A stretch of 64,000 nt of DNA from Protaetiibacter sp. SSC-01 (GCF_014483895.1 NZ_CP059987.1:434001-498000); one strand, 5' to 3'; numbered from the stretch's first letter, positions 24,200 through 34,769 are shown. The notes: generated by a model not told the origin, from the letters alone. Translations and numbers: made by a program.

Positions 24200-26590
24200 A
24201 TGACCTTCCTCCTCGACGGATTCGACAGCGATCCGGGTGACTCGGGCCTGCCGTCCGCGGGTGCGCCCGCCGTCGACGAGGCCCTCCTCGCGGGCCTCAA
24301 CCCCCAGCAGCGCGCGGCGGTGCTCTCGCGCAGCAAGGCCCTGCTCATCGTCGCGGGCGCCGGCTCGGGCAAGACGAGCGTGCTCACGCGCCGCATCGCG
24401 AGCCTGCTGCAGACGCGCGAGGCGTGGCCGAGCCAGATCCTCGCCATCACCTTCACCAACAAGGCGGCGGGCGAGATGCGCGAGCGCGTCGCGCAGCTCG
24501 TGGGCGGCGCCTCCGAGGGCATGTGGATCTCCACGTTCCACTCGGCGTGCGTGCGCATCCTTCGCCGCCAGGCAGAGGCGATGGGGCTCAAGTCGGCGTT
24601 CACGATCTACGACTCCGCCGACTCGCGCGCGATGCTCAAGCGCATCATCAAGGAGCTCGAGGTCGACACGCTCGGGCTCACGGTTCCGTCGGTCGCCGCC
24701 AAGATCTCGAAGCTCAAGAACGAGCTCGCCGACGTCGACAGCTACGCGCGCCAGGTCAACGCCTCCGACCCCGCGGACGCCGCGTTCCTCGAGGTGTTCC
24801 GCCGCTATACCGACGGCCTGCGCCGCGCGAACGCCCTCGACTTCGACGACCTCATCGCCGAGACCGTGCACCTCTTCCGCGCCTTCCCGGAGGTCGCCGC
24901 GCTCTACCAGCGCCGCTTCCGCCACATCCTCGTCGACGAGTACCAGGACACCAACCACGCGCAGTACGCCCTCATCCGCGAGCTCACGCGCCCCGTCGAA
25001 CCGCAGCACGTGCCGCCGGACACCCGGATGCGGCTCGACGCCTCGGGCGGCATCCCCGGCGCCGCGCTCACGGTCGTGGGCGACTCCGATCAGTCGATCT
25101 ACGCGTTCCGCGGCGCCGACATCCGCAACATCGTCGAGTTCGAGCGCGACTTCCCCGACGCCGAGGTCATCCTGCTCGAGCAGAACTACCGCTCGACGCA
25201 GAACATCCTCGACGCCGCCAACGCCGTCATCGCGGCCAACTTCGACCGCCAGGAGAAGAACCTCTTCACGACGGTCGGCGCGGGCGACAAGATCACGGGC
25301 TTCACGGGCTACACGGCCTACGACGAGGCGCAGTTCGTGGCAGACGAGATCCAGAAGCTGCACGAGGCCGGCGCCGCCTACAAGGACATGGCCGTGTTCT
25401 TCCGCGTCAACTCGCAGACGCGCGCGCTGGAGGACATCCTCATCCGGTCGGCCATCCCGTACCGCATCGCGGGCGGAACGAAGTTCTACGAGCGCGCCGA
25501 GATCAAGGATGCGATGGCCTACCTCGTGCAGGTCGCCAACCCCGCCGACGACCTGGCCCTCCGCCGCATCATGAACACCCCCAAGCGCGGCATCGGGCCG
25601 GCGACCGAGGCGGCGCTGCAGGCGCACGCCGACCGGCTCGGGGTGCCGTTGCGCGAGACGCTCCGCGACGCCGACCAGCTCGGCCTCGGGCCCAAGGTCA
25701 CGAAGGCGATCATGGACCTCGGCGCGACCCTCGACGAGGTCGAGGCGATGGTGCCCACCTCGCCGCCCGCCGACATCCTCACCGAGCTGCTCGTGCGCAC
25801 GGGCTACGTCGACGCCCTCCGTGCGACGCGCGACGCCCAGGACGAGGTGCGCGCCGAGAACGTCGAGGAGCTCCTGTCGTTCACGAAGGAGTTCGCGAAG
25901 CGCAACCCCGAGGGGCGCCTCATCGATTTCCTCACCGAGGTCGCGCTCGTCGCGGCGGCCGACGAGATCGACGACGCCTCCGGCACCGTCACCCTCATGA
26001 CGCTGCACACGGCGAAGGGCCTCGAGTACGACACGGTGTTCCTCACGGGCATCGAGGAGGACCTGCTGCCGCACCGCATGTCGGCGGGCGAGCCCGGCGG
26101 CATCGCCGAGGAGCGGCGCCTCTTCTACGTGGGCATCACGCGCGCCCGCAAGCGGCTCTACCTCTCGCTCGCCATGACGCGCGCCCAGTTCGGCGACACG
26201 GCGGTCGCGATGCCGAGCCGCTTCCTGCAGGACATCCCCGGCCACCTCATCGACTGGCGGCAATCGCCCGGCATGGCTAACTCGCGCGGCGGCACCCGCT
26301 CGCGCGCGCTCAACGCCCCGCGGTCGCGCGAGCGCTTCAGCTACAGCACCTCGCTGCCGCCGGCCCCCAACCGCGAGAAGCGCGAGTGGACGAGCGCCGT
26401 CACCAACACGGTGCGCGACAACGGCGACCTGACGCTCGAGGCGGGCGACCGCATCCGGCACACCGACTTCGGCGAGGGCCGCGTCGTGGGCGTCACGGGC
26501 CAGGCCCCGAAGGCCGTCGCCGAGGTGCAGTTCGACACGGCCGGCCGCAAGCGGCTGCTCATCAAGATCGCGCCGATCGAGAAGCTGTAG
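24200..26590 (+). CDS. pcrA: UvrD/PcrA-type ATP-dependent DNA helicase
   Basis: 796 aa, SF1A helicase. Motif Q region LNPQQRAAV; Walker A GAGSGKT (about 53-59); motif Ia TFTNKAAGEMR; Walker B/motif II VDEYQDTN; motif III GDSDQSIYAFRGAD; motif IV LEQNYRST; motif V TLHTAKGLEYDTVFL; motif VI VGITRARKRLYL. A C-terminal Tudor-like domain (GDRIRHTDFGEGRVVGV, then PIEKL) is typical of PcrA and contacts RNA polymerase in other bacteria. Role is nucleotide excision repair, removal of RecA and resolution of transcription-replication conflict. A TAGACT box (24185-24190) lies 9 nt upstream of the ATG. Confidence 0.96.
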   Translation: MTFLLDGFDSDPGDSGLPSAGAPAVDEALLAGLNPQQRAAVLSRSKALLIVAGAGSGKTSVLTRRIASLLQTREAWPSQILAITFTNKAAGEMRERVAQLVGGASEGMWISTFHSACVRILRRQAEAMGLKSAFTIYDSADSRAMLKRIIKELEVDTLGLTVPSVAAKISKLKNELADVDSYARQVNASDPADAAFLEVFRRYTDGLRRANALDFDDLIAETVHLFRAFPEVAALYQRRFRHILVDEYQDTNHAQYALIRELTRPVEPQHVPPDTRMRLDASGGIPGAALTVVGDSDQSIYAFRGADIRNIVEFERDFPDAEVILLEQNYRSTQNILDAANAVIAANFDRQEKNLFTTVGAGDKITGFTGYTAYDEAQFVADEIQKLHEAGAAYKDMAVFFRVNSQTRALEDILIRSAIPYRIAGGTKFYERAEIKDAMAYLVQVANPADDLALRRIMNTPKRGIGPATEAALQAHADRLGVPLRETLRDADQLGLGPKVTKAIMDLGATLDEVEAMVPTSPPADILTELLVRTGYVDALRATRDAQDEVRAENVEELLSFTKEFAKRNPEGRLIDFLTEVALVAAADEIDDASGTVTLMTLHTAKGLEYDTVFLTGIEEDLLPHRMSAGEPGGIAEERRLFYVGITRARKRLYLSLAMTRAQFGDTAVAMPSRFLQDIPGHLIDWRQSPGMANSRGGTRSRALNAPRSRERFSYSTSLPPAPNREKREWTSAVTNTVRDNGDLTLEAGDRIRHTDFGEGRVVGVTGQAPKAVAEVQFDTAGRKRLLIKIAPIEKL

Positions 26591-26617
26591 GCCCTGCCGC
26601 ACGTCGGCGCCCCGGCG

Positions 26618-26630
26618 TACCGTCGCCCGC
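26618..26630 (+). promoter_or_regulatory. Leaderless-type promoter
   Basis: TACCGT (26618-26623) ends 7 nt before the ATG at 26631. Confidence 0.45.
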
Positions 26631-27587
26631 ATGGACGTCACCGACTGGCTGCTCGACTCCGACCCCGCCATCCGGCACCAGGTGCTGCGCGACCTCGTGG
26701 GGGCGCATCCGGATGCCGTGGCCGCCGAGCGTGCCCGCGTCGCGCACGAGGGCTGGGGCTCGTGGCTGCTCGAGCGGCAGGACGCCGACGGCTACTGGGA
26801 CGGGGGCACCTACCGTCCGCGGTGGGCGCCCGAGGACCGGCCCTTCTTCTCCGCGTGGACGGCGACGCACTTCACGGTGACCCTCCTGCGCGACCTCGGC
26901 GTCGACCCCGCCGACCCCGTGGTGCGGGAGGCGATCGCGCGCGTCGCCCACGGCGTCGCGTGGGAGGAGGAGGACGGCGGCCTGCCCTACTTCGAGCTCT
27001 CCCTCGAGCCGTGCATCGTCGGCGTGCTGCTCTCCAACACGGTGTACTTCGGGTTCGACGCGTCGCGCACGCTCGACCGCGCCCTCGAGGCGCAGCTGGC
27101 CGACGGGGGATGGAACTGCGCGACCGACTCGCCCGTGTCGTCGTTCCACCCCACGATCTGCGTCGTCGAGGGTCTGCTCGCGTGGGAGGGCGCGGCGGCT
27201 GCCGACGACCCGCGGCGTCCCGTTGTGCTCGCGGCGCGCATCCGGGGCGAGGAGTACCTGCTCGAACGGCGGCTGCTGCGCCGCCGCTCGACGGGCGGCA
27301 TCGCCGACCCGCGCTTCACGATGACCTCGTTCCCGACCCGCTGGCACTACGACGTGCTGCGGGCCCTCGAGCACTTCCGGCTCGCACGACCCGACGGCGA
27401 CGAGCGGATGCGCGAGGCCGTCGAGCTCGTGCGCGGCAAGGCCGACGCCGACGGGCGATGGCCGCTCGAGAACGAGCACGACGGGTCCGTGTGGTTCGAC
27501 ATGGAACGGGAGGGCGAGCCGAGCCGCTGGATCACCCTGCGGGCGCTGCGCGTGCTGCGCTGGTGGGACGGCCTCACGCCTCGCTGA
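26631..27587 (+). CDS. Squalene-cyclase-like (alpha/alpha-toroid) protein
   Basis: 318 aa. Repeated helices with W-rich turn motifs typical of the terpenoid cyclase/prenyltransferase toroid: LLERQDADGYWDGG (about 46-59), ALEAQLADGGWNC (about 149-161) and AVELVRGKADADGRWPLEN (about 263-281). The DXDD acid motif of class II terpene cyclases is absent, so it is probably not a true cyclase. Similar proteins in actinobacteria are annotated only as prenyltransferase-fold proteins, with unknown activity. Its 3' end overlaps the convergent MFS gene by 14 bp. Confidence 0.75.
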   Translation: MDVTDWLLDSDPAIRHQVLRDLVGAHPDAVAAERARVAHEGWGSWLLERQDADGYWDGGTYRPRWAPEDRPFFSAWTATHFTVTLLRDLGVDPADPVVREAIARVAHGVAWEEEDGGLPYFELSLEPCIVGVLLSNTVYFGFDASRTLDRALEAQLADGGWNCATDSPVSSFHPTICVVEGLLAWEGAAAADDPRRPVVLAARIRGEEYLLERRLLRRRSTGGIADPRFTMTSFPTRWHYDVLRALEHFRLARPDGDERMREAVELVRGKADADGRWPLENEHDGSVWFDMEREGEPSRWITLRALRVLRWWDGLTPR

Positions 27588-28842
27588 TCGCGTCGCGCTC
27601 GCTCGGGGAGAGGTCGGATGCCGCGGCCCGCATCCGGCGCCTCGCGACCGTCACGACGGCGAGGAGCGCGAGCACGGCGACGAGCAGGATCGCGGCGTCG
27701 ACCGCGAGCGCCCAGGTGACCCCGATCCAGGCCCCGAGCGCGCCGACGATGACGCCCGAGCCGACGCGCGAGCCCGCCGACGCCATCGAGTAGGCCCCGA
27801 TGAAGCGGCCGCGGCGGGCGGCGGGTGCCGTGAGCTGCACGACCGCCTGCGAGGTCGAGCTCGACACGAGGCTCGCCATGCCGGCGAGCACGAGGGCCGC
27901 GAGGCTCAGCGGGAAGCTGCGCGACACCGAGAACACGAGCACCGCCGTCGCGAACACGGCCGAGGCGACGATCGCGAGCCGCGGTGTCACGCGCACGCGG
28001 CCGATCGCCTCGAGCCCGATGCCGCCGGCGACGGCGCCCGTCGCCATCGCGACGATGAGCAGGCCGTAGGCGACGCCCGACTCGTCGAGCCCCAGCACGG
28101 CGCCGAACTCCGGCAGCAGCGGCAGGATCGCCTGGCCGACGAGCAGACCGACGAGCACCTGCAGCACCGTGACGGCGAGGATCGACGGAAAGCGCGGCAC
28201 GTCGCGCAGCACGCTCGCGACGTCCCGCAGCCGCAGCGGCTCGCGCACGCTGCCGTTGCGCGCATGCCCGTCGTAGGGCACGACCATGAGGTAGACGACG
28301 AACGGCACGTAGAGCAGCACGTTGATCGCCATCGCCCACGCCGGCCCGACCGTGAACAGCAGCGCGGCGCCGACGGCGGGGCCCCCGAGCATCCCGAGCT
28401 GCAGGCCCGTGGCCATGAGGCGTACGCCGCTCGGCAGGTCGTCCGGGCCGACGATGTCGTAGAGCATGAGCTGGTCGGCGGGTCCCCAGAAGGTGCCCGC
28501 AAGGCCGTGCAGCAGCAGGAGCACGACGCAGTGCCACTCTTCGAGGGTGCCCGTCGCGATGAGCACCGCCCAGCCGAGCGACGCGAGCATGAAGCACGCG
28601 GCGCCGAGCTGGATGAGGCGGCGGCAGTCGAAGCGGTCGGCGAGCGCGCCGAACGGGATCGCGAACAGCAGCTGGGGCAGCCAGTGGCTGATGACCGCGA
28701 AGCCCGCGAGTACGGGCGACTCGAAGAGCTGCCACATCACGAAGTAGGTGATGGCGTGCTCGACGTGGTCGGCGCCCATCATGAGCGAGCCACCTGCGAG
28801 GTAGCCCCTGTACCAGGGCGCGCGGAGGGCGGCGAATCTCAC
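27574..28842 (-). CDS. MFS transporter
   Basis: 422 aa from GTG 28842. The frame stays open much further upstream, but a TAGGCT box 7 nt before this GTG and the start MRFAALRAPWYRGYLAGGSLMMG, typical of MFS_3 proteins, fix it here. About 11-12 TM helices; loop 2-3 motif GALADRFDCRRLIQLG; loop 8-9 region AGGIGLEAIGRVRVTPRLAI. Related in style to enterobactin-exporter/EntS-like permeases, though the substrate is unknown. It is divergent from the second MFS gene, with a 20-bp palindrome between them. Confidence 0.85.
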   Translation of the reverse strand: MRFAALRAPWYRGYLAGGSLMMGADHVEHAITYFVMWQLFESPVLAGFAVISHWLPQLLFAIPFGALADRFDCRRLIQLGAACFMLASLGWAVLIATGTLEEWHCVVLLLLHGLAGTFWGPADQLMLYDIVGPDDLPSGVRLMATGLQLGMLGGPAVGAALLFTVGPAWAMAINVLLYVPFVVYLMVVPYDGHARNGSVREPLRLRDVASVLRDVPRFPSILAVTVLQVLVGLLVGQAILPLLPEFGAVLGLDESGVAYGLLIVAMATGAVAGGIGLEAIGRVRVTPRLAIVASAVFATAVLVFSVSRSFPLSLAALVLAGMASLVSSSTSQAVVQLTAPAARRGRFIGAYSMASAGSRVGSGVIVGALGAWIGVTWALAVDAAILLVAVLALLAVVTVARRRMRAAASDLSPSERDAISEA

Positions 28843-28855
28843 TCGCGGGAGCCTA
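28843..28855 (-). promoter_or_regulatory. Leaderless-type promoter (reverse)
   Basis: Reverse-strand TAGGCT (28855-28850) ends 7 nt before the GTG at 28842. Confidence 0.5.
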
Positions 28856-28934
28856 CGCCCGGTCGCCGACGCGGGTGCGACGCCCGTCCGGGGGTCTTGC
28901 CAAGCCGCCGCGGCATCCGCCACTCTGGGCTCGA

Positions 28935-28954
28935 ACTTGGACGATCGTCCAAGT
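28935..28954. promoter_or_regulatory. Perfect 20-bp palindrome (TetR-type operator candidate)
   Basis: ACTTGGACGATCGTCCAAGT is fully self-complementary. It lies 30 bp upstream of the MFS-glucosidase operon start at 28984 and 93 bp upstream of the divergent MFS gene. Length and TTGGACG half-sites resemble TetR-family operators; no regulator gene is adjacent. Confidence 0.65.
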
Positions 28955-28983
28955 CGACCGAGCGACTCGACGACGAGGATGTC

Positions 28984-30225
28984 ATGACCGCCACCATGCT
29001 CCGCCGCAGCTGGATCGTCGCGCTGCTGCTCGCGACCGGCGGCGTCTTCGCCGGCTGGTTCGGGCCCATCCAGATCCTGCTGCCGGCCCAGGCCGCGCGC
29101 CTCGCCGAAGGCGACGGCAAGGAGGCGCTGCTCGCGCTCGTGACGGCCGTCGGCGCCGTCGCGTCGATCCTCGCCAACCCGCTGTGGGGCCTCATCTCCG
29201 ACCGGATGTCGCTCGAGCGTCCGCGACGCCGCCCCGTCGTGCTCATGGGCCTCGCGATCGGCGTCGTCGGCCTCGTCGTGCTGGCCCTCGCATCCGACCC
29301 CGTCGTGATGATCGTCGGCTGGGTGCTCGTGCAGGTCGGCCTCAACGGCCCCTTCGCGGCGCTGCTCGCCATGATCGCCGACCGCGTACCGGCCCAGCGG
29401 CGCGGCTTCGTGGGATCGATGTTCGGCGTCGCGCAAGTGCTGGGCGTCGTCACGGGCACCGCCGTCGCCGTCGCGCTCGACGAGTCCGCGATCGGCTACG
29501 TCGCGCTCGCCGTCGCCGTGCCGCTGCTGCTCGTCGCGATCCTGCTGCTGCCGGAGCCCGCGGCGCGGACCGAGGCCGACGCCCCGGATGCTGCGGGGGC
29601 GGACGCGGACGCCGTCGCCGCGGTGCGCCACGGCATCCGCGACGTGCTCGCCGCGCTGCGCCCGACCGCGGCGTTCGCGTGGGCGTGGGCCATCCGCCTG
29701 CTCGCGAACCTCGTCAACGCGCTCGTGCTCATCTACCTGTACTACTTCCTCGCCGACGCCGTCGGGGTCGACGACCCGGGCGCCTGGGTGCTCGTCGTGA
29801 CGCTCATCAACGTCGTCGTGACCGTCACGGGCGCGAGCATCGGCGGCGCGTGGTCGGACCGCATCGGGCGGCGCAAGGTGTTCGTCGTCGCGGCGGCCGT
29901 GACGCTCGCCGCGGGCTGCGTCGTGTTCGCGCTGCTTCCCGTACTGTGGGCCGTGCTCGTCGCGGCGGTGCTCATCTCGGCGGGCTGGGCGCTCTTCGTG
30001 AGCGTCGACGTCGCGATCATCACCCAGGTGCTGCCGTCCGACCGCTCGACGGGCAGCATGCTCGGCGTCGCGAACGTCGCCAACGCGCTCCCGCAGGTGA
30101 TCGCGCCCGCGATCGCCGCGCCGATCGTCACCGGCCTGGGCGGTTACCCCGTGATGTTCCTCATCACGGCGGTGATCTCGCTGCTCATGCTCGCGTGCCT
30201 GCCGCGGCTGCGCGGCGTCGCGTGA
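28984..30225 (+). CDS. MFS transporter, probable sugar/glycoside permease
   Basis: 413 aa from ATG 28984 (Shine-Dalgarno GAGGA). About 12 TM helices; loop 2-3 has NPLWGLISDRMSLERPRRRPVVLMG and loop 8-9 has GGAWSDRIGRRKVFVVAA, the two classic MFS repeats. It precedes a GH1 beta-glucosidase gene by 29 nt on the same strand, an arrangement in actinobacteria that indicates import of beta-glucosides. The central cytoplasmic loop (about 185-215) is long, acidic and Ala-rich. Regulation is probably through the palindrome at 28935-28954. Confidence 0.85.
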   Translation: MTATMLRRSWIVALLLATGGVFAGWFGPIQILLPAQAARLAEGDGKEALLALVTAVGAVASILANPLWGLISDRMSLERPRRRPVVLMGLAIGVVGLVVLALASDPVVMIVGWVLVQVGLNGPFAALLAMIADRVPAQRRGFVGSMFGVAQVLGVVTGTAVAVALDESAIGYVALAVAVPLLLVAILLLPEPAARTEADAPDAAGADADAVAAVRHGIRDVLAALRPTAAFAWAWAIRLLANLVNALVLIYLYYFLADAVGVDDPGAWVLVVTLINVVVTVTGASIGGAWSDRIGRRKVFVVAAAVTLAAGCVVFALLPVLWAVLVAAVLISAGWALFVSVDVAIITQVLPSDRSTGSMLGVANVANALPQVIAPAIAAPIVTGLGGYPVMFLITAVISLLMLACLPRLRGVA

Positions 30226-30254
30226 CCCGCCATCCGCACCACCGAAGGAGACCG

Positions 30255-31634
30255 ATGACCGCCCTCCCGATCCTCCCCGCCGGGTTCCGCTTCGGCGCCT
30301 CGACCGCCTCGTACCAGATCGAGGGCGCCGTCGACGAAGACGGCCGCGGGCCGTCGATCTGGGACACCTTCACGCGCGAGCCCGGGCGCATCCGGAACGG
30401 CGACACGGGCGACGTCGCGATCGACCACTACCACCGCGTCGAGGGCGACCTCGACCTGCTCGCCGAGCTCGGCATCCACGACTACCGCTTCTCGATCGCG
30501 TGGTCGCGCATCCTGCCGCAGGGCACAGGCGCGGTCGAGCCGCGCGGCCTCGCGTTCTACGACCGGCTCGTCGACGGGCTGCTCGCGCGCGGCATCCGTC
30601 CCGTGCCGACGCTCTACCACTGGGACCTGCCGCAGGCGCTCGAGGACCGCGGCGGATGGCTCTCCCGCGACACCGCGGAGGCCCTCGGCGACTACGTGGG
30701 CGTCGTCGTCGAGCGGCTCGGCGACCGCGTGCGCGACTGGATCACGCTCAACGAGATGAGCGTGCAGACGCTCTACGGCTACGCGCTCACCGACCACGCG
30801 CCCGGTCGCGGGCTCGGCTTCGGTGCGCTGCCCGCCGCGCACCACCAGCTGCTCGCGCACGGCCACGCAGTCGCGCGCCTGCGGGAGGCGGGCGCCGAGC
30901 GGGTCGGCGTCGCGCAGCAGCACTTCCCCGTCGTGCCGGCCTCGGAGTCGATGGACGACCTCGTCGCGGCGGGCACGTTCCAGGCCATCACGAACTGGCT
31001 CTTCGCGGACCCGATCCTCGCGGGGCGCTACCCCGAGGAGCTGCGGCCGCTCATCCCGCTCGACGACGCGCAGCTCGCCGCCGACCTCGAGCTCATCTCG
31101 GCGCCGCTCGACTTCTACGGCGTCAACTACTATGAGCCGATGCTCGTCGAGGCGCCGCGTGAGGGCACCGACTACGCGGGGGCGGCCGAGGTCGACCTGC
31201 CCGAGGGACTGCCGTTCGCGCTGCTGCCGTATCCGTCTGAGGAGCGCACCGACTTCGGCTGGGCGATCGCGCCCGGCCAGCTCACGGCGATCCTGCGCGA
31301 GCTGCGGGAGCGGTATCCGAACCTCCCGCCCGTCGTCATCACCGAGGGCGGTGCGTCGTTCCACGACGGCCCCGGACCCGACGGTGCCGTGCACGACGCA
31401 CGCCGCATCGCGTACCTCGACGCGCACCTGCGGGCGGTCGCGGATGCCGTGGCGGCGGGCGTCGACGTGCGCGGCTACTACACGTGGTCGGCGTTCGACA
31501 ACTTCGAGTGGGCGGCGGGGAACGACGAGCGCTTCGGCCTCGTCTACGTCGACTACGCGACCCAGGAGCGCATTCGCAAGGACTCCTTCGCCTGGTACCG
31601 CGACGTCATCACGGCCCAACCCTCCGATCGCTGA
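30255..31634 (+). CDS. GH1 beta-glucosidase family protein
   Basis: 459 aa, the normal GH1 length. N-terminal signature [70 protein letters not shown]. The acid/base is Glu167 in TLNEM (usual T-x-N-E-P) and the nucleophile is Glu364 in ITEGGA (usual I/V-T-E-N-G). Both Glu residues are kept, so activity is expected, but the two neighbouring substitutions are uncommon. C-terminal aglycone/glycone loop [27 protein letters not shown] is canonical. There is no signal peptide: substrate is presumably hydrolysed in the cytoplasm after uptake by the upstream MFS. Shine-Dalgarno GAAGGAG. Confidence 0.93.
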   Translation: MTALPILPAGFRFGASTASYQIEGAVDEDGRGPSIWDTFTREPGRIRNGDTGDVAIDHYHRVEGDLDLLAELGIHDYRFSIAWSRILPQGTGAVEPRGLAFYDRLVDGLLARGIRPVPTLYHWDLPQALEDRGGWLSRDTAEALGDYVGVVVERLGDRVRDWITLNEMSVQTLYGYALTDHAPGRGLGFGALPAAHHQLLAHGHAVARLREAGAERVGVAQQHFPVVPASESMDDLVAAGTFQAITNWLFADPILAGRYPEELRPLIPLDDAQLAADLELISAPLDFYGVNYYEPMLVEAPREGTDYAGAAEVDLPEGLPFALLPYPSEERTDFGWAIAPGQLTAILRELRERYPNLPPVVITEGGASFHDGPGPDGAVHDARRIAYLDAHLRAVADAVAAGVDVRGYYTWSAFDNFEWAAGNDERFGLVYVDYATQERIRKDSFAWYRDVITAQPSDR

Positions 31635-31689
31635 CCGGTCGGTTTCTGGCCTCATCCGGGGGGCTTGAGGCGAGTTACCGACCGGTCAG
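31631..31689. terminator. Bidirectional terminator between convergent genes
   Basis: Perfect 13-bp arms (31631-31643 and 31677-31689, CTGACCGGTCGGT and complement) enclose an inner GCCTCA / TGAGGC pair (31649-31671). The stop codons of both convergent genes lie inside the outer arms. Confidence 0.7.
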
Positions 31690-32432
31690 GGGCTGTCGGC
31701 GAGCAGCAGGCGCGACGGCAGCCGACGGATGCGGCGGGGCGTCACGCGGGCGAGCACGCGGACGAGGGCGAGGGCCGCGCGCTCGCGGCGGAGCCGTCGC
31801 GGGAAGCCGTACGCGTCGCGGATGCGGTCGGGCAGCAGCGCCGCCGTCGCGAGCCGCCCGAGGGGGAGCGCCGCGCGCACCCACCACGGCACCGTGCCGC
31901 GCGCGGGGCGCAGGATCGCGGCCGCCACCTCGCGGGCGTCGGCGCCCACCTCGAGGGAGGGCAGCATCCGCTCCCAGTAGGCGGCGAACTCGGCGCGCGT
32001 CGCAGGCCACAGCGCCGCCGGCACCTGCAGGCTCGTGCCGAAGCGGCCCGAGGTCGCGTACACCTCGTCGGCGACCGCCTCGGGCAGCGGCGCGAACAGC
32101 GCGTCGTGCACCCGCATCCCCACCTCGTAGAGCGTCGCGGCCACCCACAGCTGCGGCTCGGCATCCGTCGTCCCCGGGATGCCGGCGTGCGCCCGGTCGA
32201 CCTGGGCCGCCGCGCGCTCGGCGACCTCGGGCGTGCCGAGCCCGATCGCGTAGACGTAGCCGAGGGTGTGGCGCAGGCGCCGCATGGGGTCGCGCCGGAA
32301 GCCCGAGTAGCGCGCGACGGCGTGCCCGACGGCCGGATGCGCGAGCTGCAGCAGCAGCGCCGCGCCGCCTCCGAGCACGAGCGCGCCCTCGGCGAGGTAG
32401 TCGTCGGCGGTCGTCACCCGGTCAATCCTCAC
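31686..32432 (-). CDS. DUF2236 / MpaB-family oxygenase-like protein
   Basis: 248 aa. The DUF2236 pattern is present: [37 protein letters not shown] (about 28-64), then [22 protein letters not shown] (about 95-116), with the conserved His residues that bind haem b in the characterised members (latex-clearing protein, MpaB). The substrate cannot be predicted. Start is GTG 32432, with reverse -10 TACCTT 8 nt upstream. Its promoter overlaps face to face with that of sucC. It converges with the beta-glucosidase gene. Confidence 0.85.
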   Translation of the reverse strand: MRIDRVTTADDYLAEGALVLGGGAALLLQLAHPAVGHAVARYSGFRRDPMRRLRHTLGYVYAIGLGTPEVAERAAAQVDRAHAGIPGTTDAEPQLWVAATLYEVGMRVHDALFAPLPEAVADEVYATSGRFGTSLQVPAALWPATRAEFAAYWERMLPSLEVGADAREVAAAILRPARGTVPWWVRAALPLGRLATAALLPDRIRDAYGFPRRLRRERAALALVRVLARVTPRRIRRLPSRLLLADSP

Positions 32433-32440
32433 GGATTCAG

Positions 32441-32450
32441 AAGGTAGAGT
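32441..32450. promoter_or_regulatory. Overlapping divergent -10 boxes (DUF2236 gene / sucC)
   Basis: AAGGTAGAGT: forward TAGAGT (32445-32450) for sucC and reverse TACCTT (32446-32441) for the DUF2236 gene share two base pairs, so the two promoters probably exclude each other. Confidence 0.4.
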
Positions 32451-32465
32451 GGCACTCGGCCCATT

Positions 32466-32499
32466 TATCTCGACATCGAACTATCTCGGCGTCGAGACA
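32466..32499. promoter_or_regulatory. Two overlapping TATCTCGA-type operators in sucC leader
   Basis: TATCTCGACATCGAACTA (32466-32483) and TATCTCGGCGTCGAGACA (32482-32499) fit TATCTCGA-NN-TCGAGATA with two mismatches each. They lie just downstream of the presumed start of transcription. The icd promoter has a perfect version of the same palindrome (59331-59356). Confidence 0.65.
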
Positions 32500-32545
32500 G
32501 TTCGGCCGCTCACTCCTCTCCCCGACACACTGGAAGAAGCGCAGC

Positions 32546-33712
32546 GTGGATCTCTACGAGTACCAGGCCCGCGACATGTTCGAAAAGTACGGGGTCCCCG
32601 TGCTCGCCGGCATCGTCGCCGACACCCCCGCCGAGGCACGTGCCGCGGCCGAGAAGCTCGGCGGCGTGACCGTCGTCAAGGCTCAGGTGAAGACCGGAGG
32701 CCGCGGCAAGGCCGGCGGCGTCAAGGTCGCCAAGACCCCCGAGGATGCGGAGGCCGCCGCCGAGGCGATCCTCGGCCTCGACATCAAGGGCCACGTCGTC
32801 AAGCGGCTCATGGTCGCCGCCGGCGCCGACATCAAGCAGGAGTACTACTTCTCCGTGCTGCTCGACCGGGCCAACCGCTCGTACCTGAGCCTCGCCTCGT
32901 ACGAGGGCGGCATGGAGATCGAGCAGCTCGCCGAGGAGCGCCCGGATGCGCTCGCGCGCGTCGAGGTCGACCCGCTGACCGGCATCACGCTCGAGAAGGC
33001 GAAGGAGATCGCGGTCGCCGCGAAGTTCCCCGCCGAGCTCGTCGACAAGGTCGCCCCCGTGTTCGTGAAGCTCTACGAGGTCTACACCTCGGAGGACGCC
33101 ACGCTCGTCGAGGTGAACCCTCTCGTGCTCACCGGCTCGGGCGACATCGTCGCGCTCGACGGCAAGGTCTCGCTCGACGACAACGCCAGCGAGGTGCGCC
33201 ACCACGAGCACGAGGCGCTCGAGGACAAGGACGCCGCCGACCCGCTCGAGGCGAAGGCGAAGGCCGCGGGCCTCAACTACGTCAAGCTCGACGGCGAGGT
33301 CGGCATCATCGGCAACGGCGCGGGCCTCGTCATGTCGACGCTCGACGTCGTCGCCTACGCCGGCGAGAACCACGGCGGCGTGAAGCCCGCCAACTTCCTC
33401 GACATCGGAGGCGGCGCCTCGGCCGAGGTCATGGCCGCGGGCCTCGACGTCATCCTCGGCGACCCGCAGGTCAAGTCGGTGTTCGTGAACGTCTTCGGCG
33501 GCATCACCTCGTGCGTCGCGGTCGCGAACGGCATCGTGAAGGCCCTCGAGATCCTCGGCGACTCGGCCACCAAGCCGCTCGTCGTGCGCCTCGACGGCAA
33601 CCAGGTCGAGGAGGGCCGCGCCATCCTCGCCGCCGCGAACCACCCGCTCGTGACGATCGCCACCGGCATGGACGAGGGCGCCGACAAGGCCGCCGAGCTG
33701 GCCGCGAAGTAA
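32546..33712 (+). CDS. sucC: Succinyl-CoA synthetase beta subunit (ADP-forming)
   Basis: 388 aa, full length, from GTG 32546 ([19 protein letters not shown], the standard start). ATP-grasp domain 1 to about 230 with [21 protein letters not shown] and the metal-binding VEVNPLVL; C-terminal CoA-ligase domain with [24 protein letters not shown] and NVFGGITSC. With sucD it converts succinyl-CoA to succinate, making ATP or GTP in the TCA cycle. Leader of about 90 nt holds two palindromic operator-like sites. sucD follows after 12 nt. Confidence 0.97.
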   Translation: MDLYEYQARDMFEKYGVPVLAGIVADTPAEARAAAEKLGGVTVVKAQVKTGGRGKAGGVKVAKTPEDAEAAAEAILGLDIKGHVVKRLMVAAGADIKQEYYFSVLLDRANRSYLSLASYEGGMEIEQLAEERPDALARVEVDPLTGITLEKAKEIAVAAKFPAELVDKVAPVFVKLYEVYTSEDATLVEVNPLVLTGSGDIVALDGKVSLDDNASEVRHHEHEALEDKDAADPLEAKAKAAGLNYVKLDGEVGIIGNGAGLVMSTLDVVAYAGENHGGVKPANFLDIGGGASAEVMAAGLDVILGDPQVKSVFVNVFGGITSCVAVANGIVKALEILGDSATKPLVVRLDGNQVEEGRAILAAANHPLVTIATGMDEGADKAAELAAK

Positions 33713-34627
<915 letters not shown>

Positions 34628-34645
34628 GCCGCATCCGTTCCACGT

Positions 34646-34679
34646 ACGCGCCCCGTCCGGTCCGCCGGGCGGGGCGCGT
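34646..34679 (+). terminator. sucCD terminator
   Basis: ACGCGCCCCG (34646-34655) and its exact complement (34670-34679). Confidence 0.7.
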
Positions 34680-34699
34680 CGTCATCTCCGGGTTTCGTC

Positions 34700-34769
34700 G
34701 CGCGGCTGGAGCCGTGACCCGGCGGCGGGAGAAACAACCCCCGCCGCGATGTCGTGGCTCCAGCCGCGC
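34700..34769. repeat. Palindromic element E2
   Basis: Outer arms GCGCGGCTGGAGCC (34700-34713) and complement (34756-34769), inner stem GCGGCGGG (34722-34729) with CCCGCCGC (34740-34747). Shares the GGCTCCAGCCGCGCCA end and the GGCGGGAGAAAC half with E1 (1021-1077) in opposite orientation. Confidence 0.7.

Noticed and set aside
28842-29631. N-terminal extension of the reverse-strand MFS protein.
   Set aside because: The extension is Arg/His/Asp-rich, overlaps the divergent MFS gene and lies upstream of a well-placed TAGGCT-N7-GTG start.
31631-31689. Inverted CTGACCGGTCGGT arms as a TetR-type operator.
   Set aside because: They contain the stop codons of two convergent genes and no promoter is nearby, so a bidirectional terminator explains them better.
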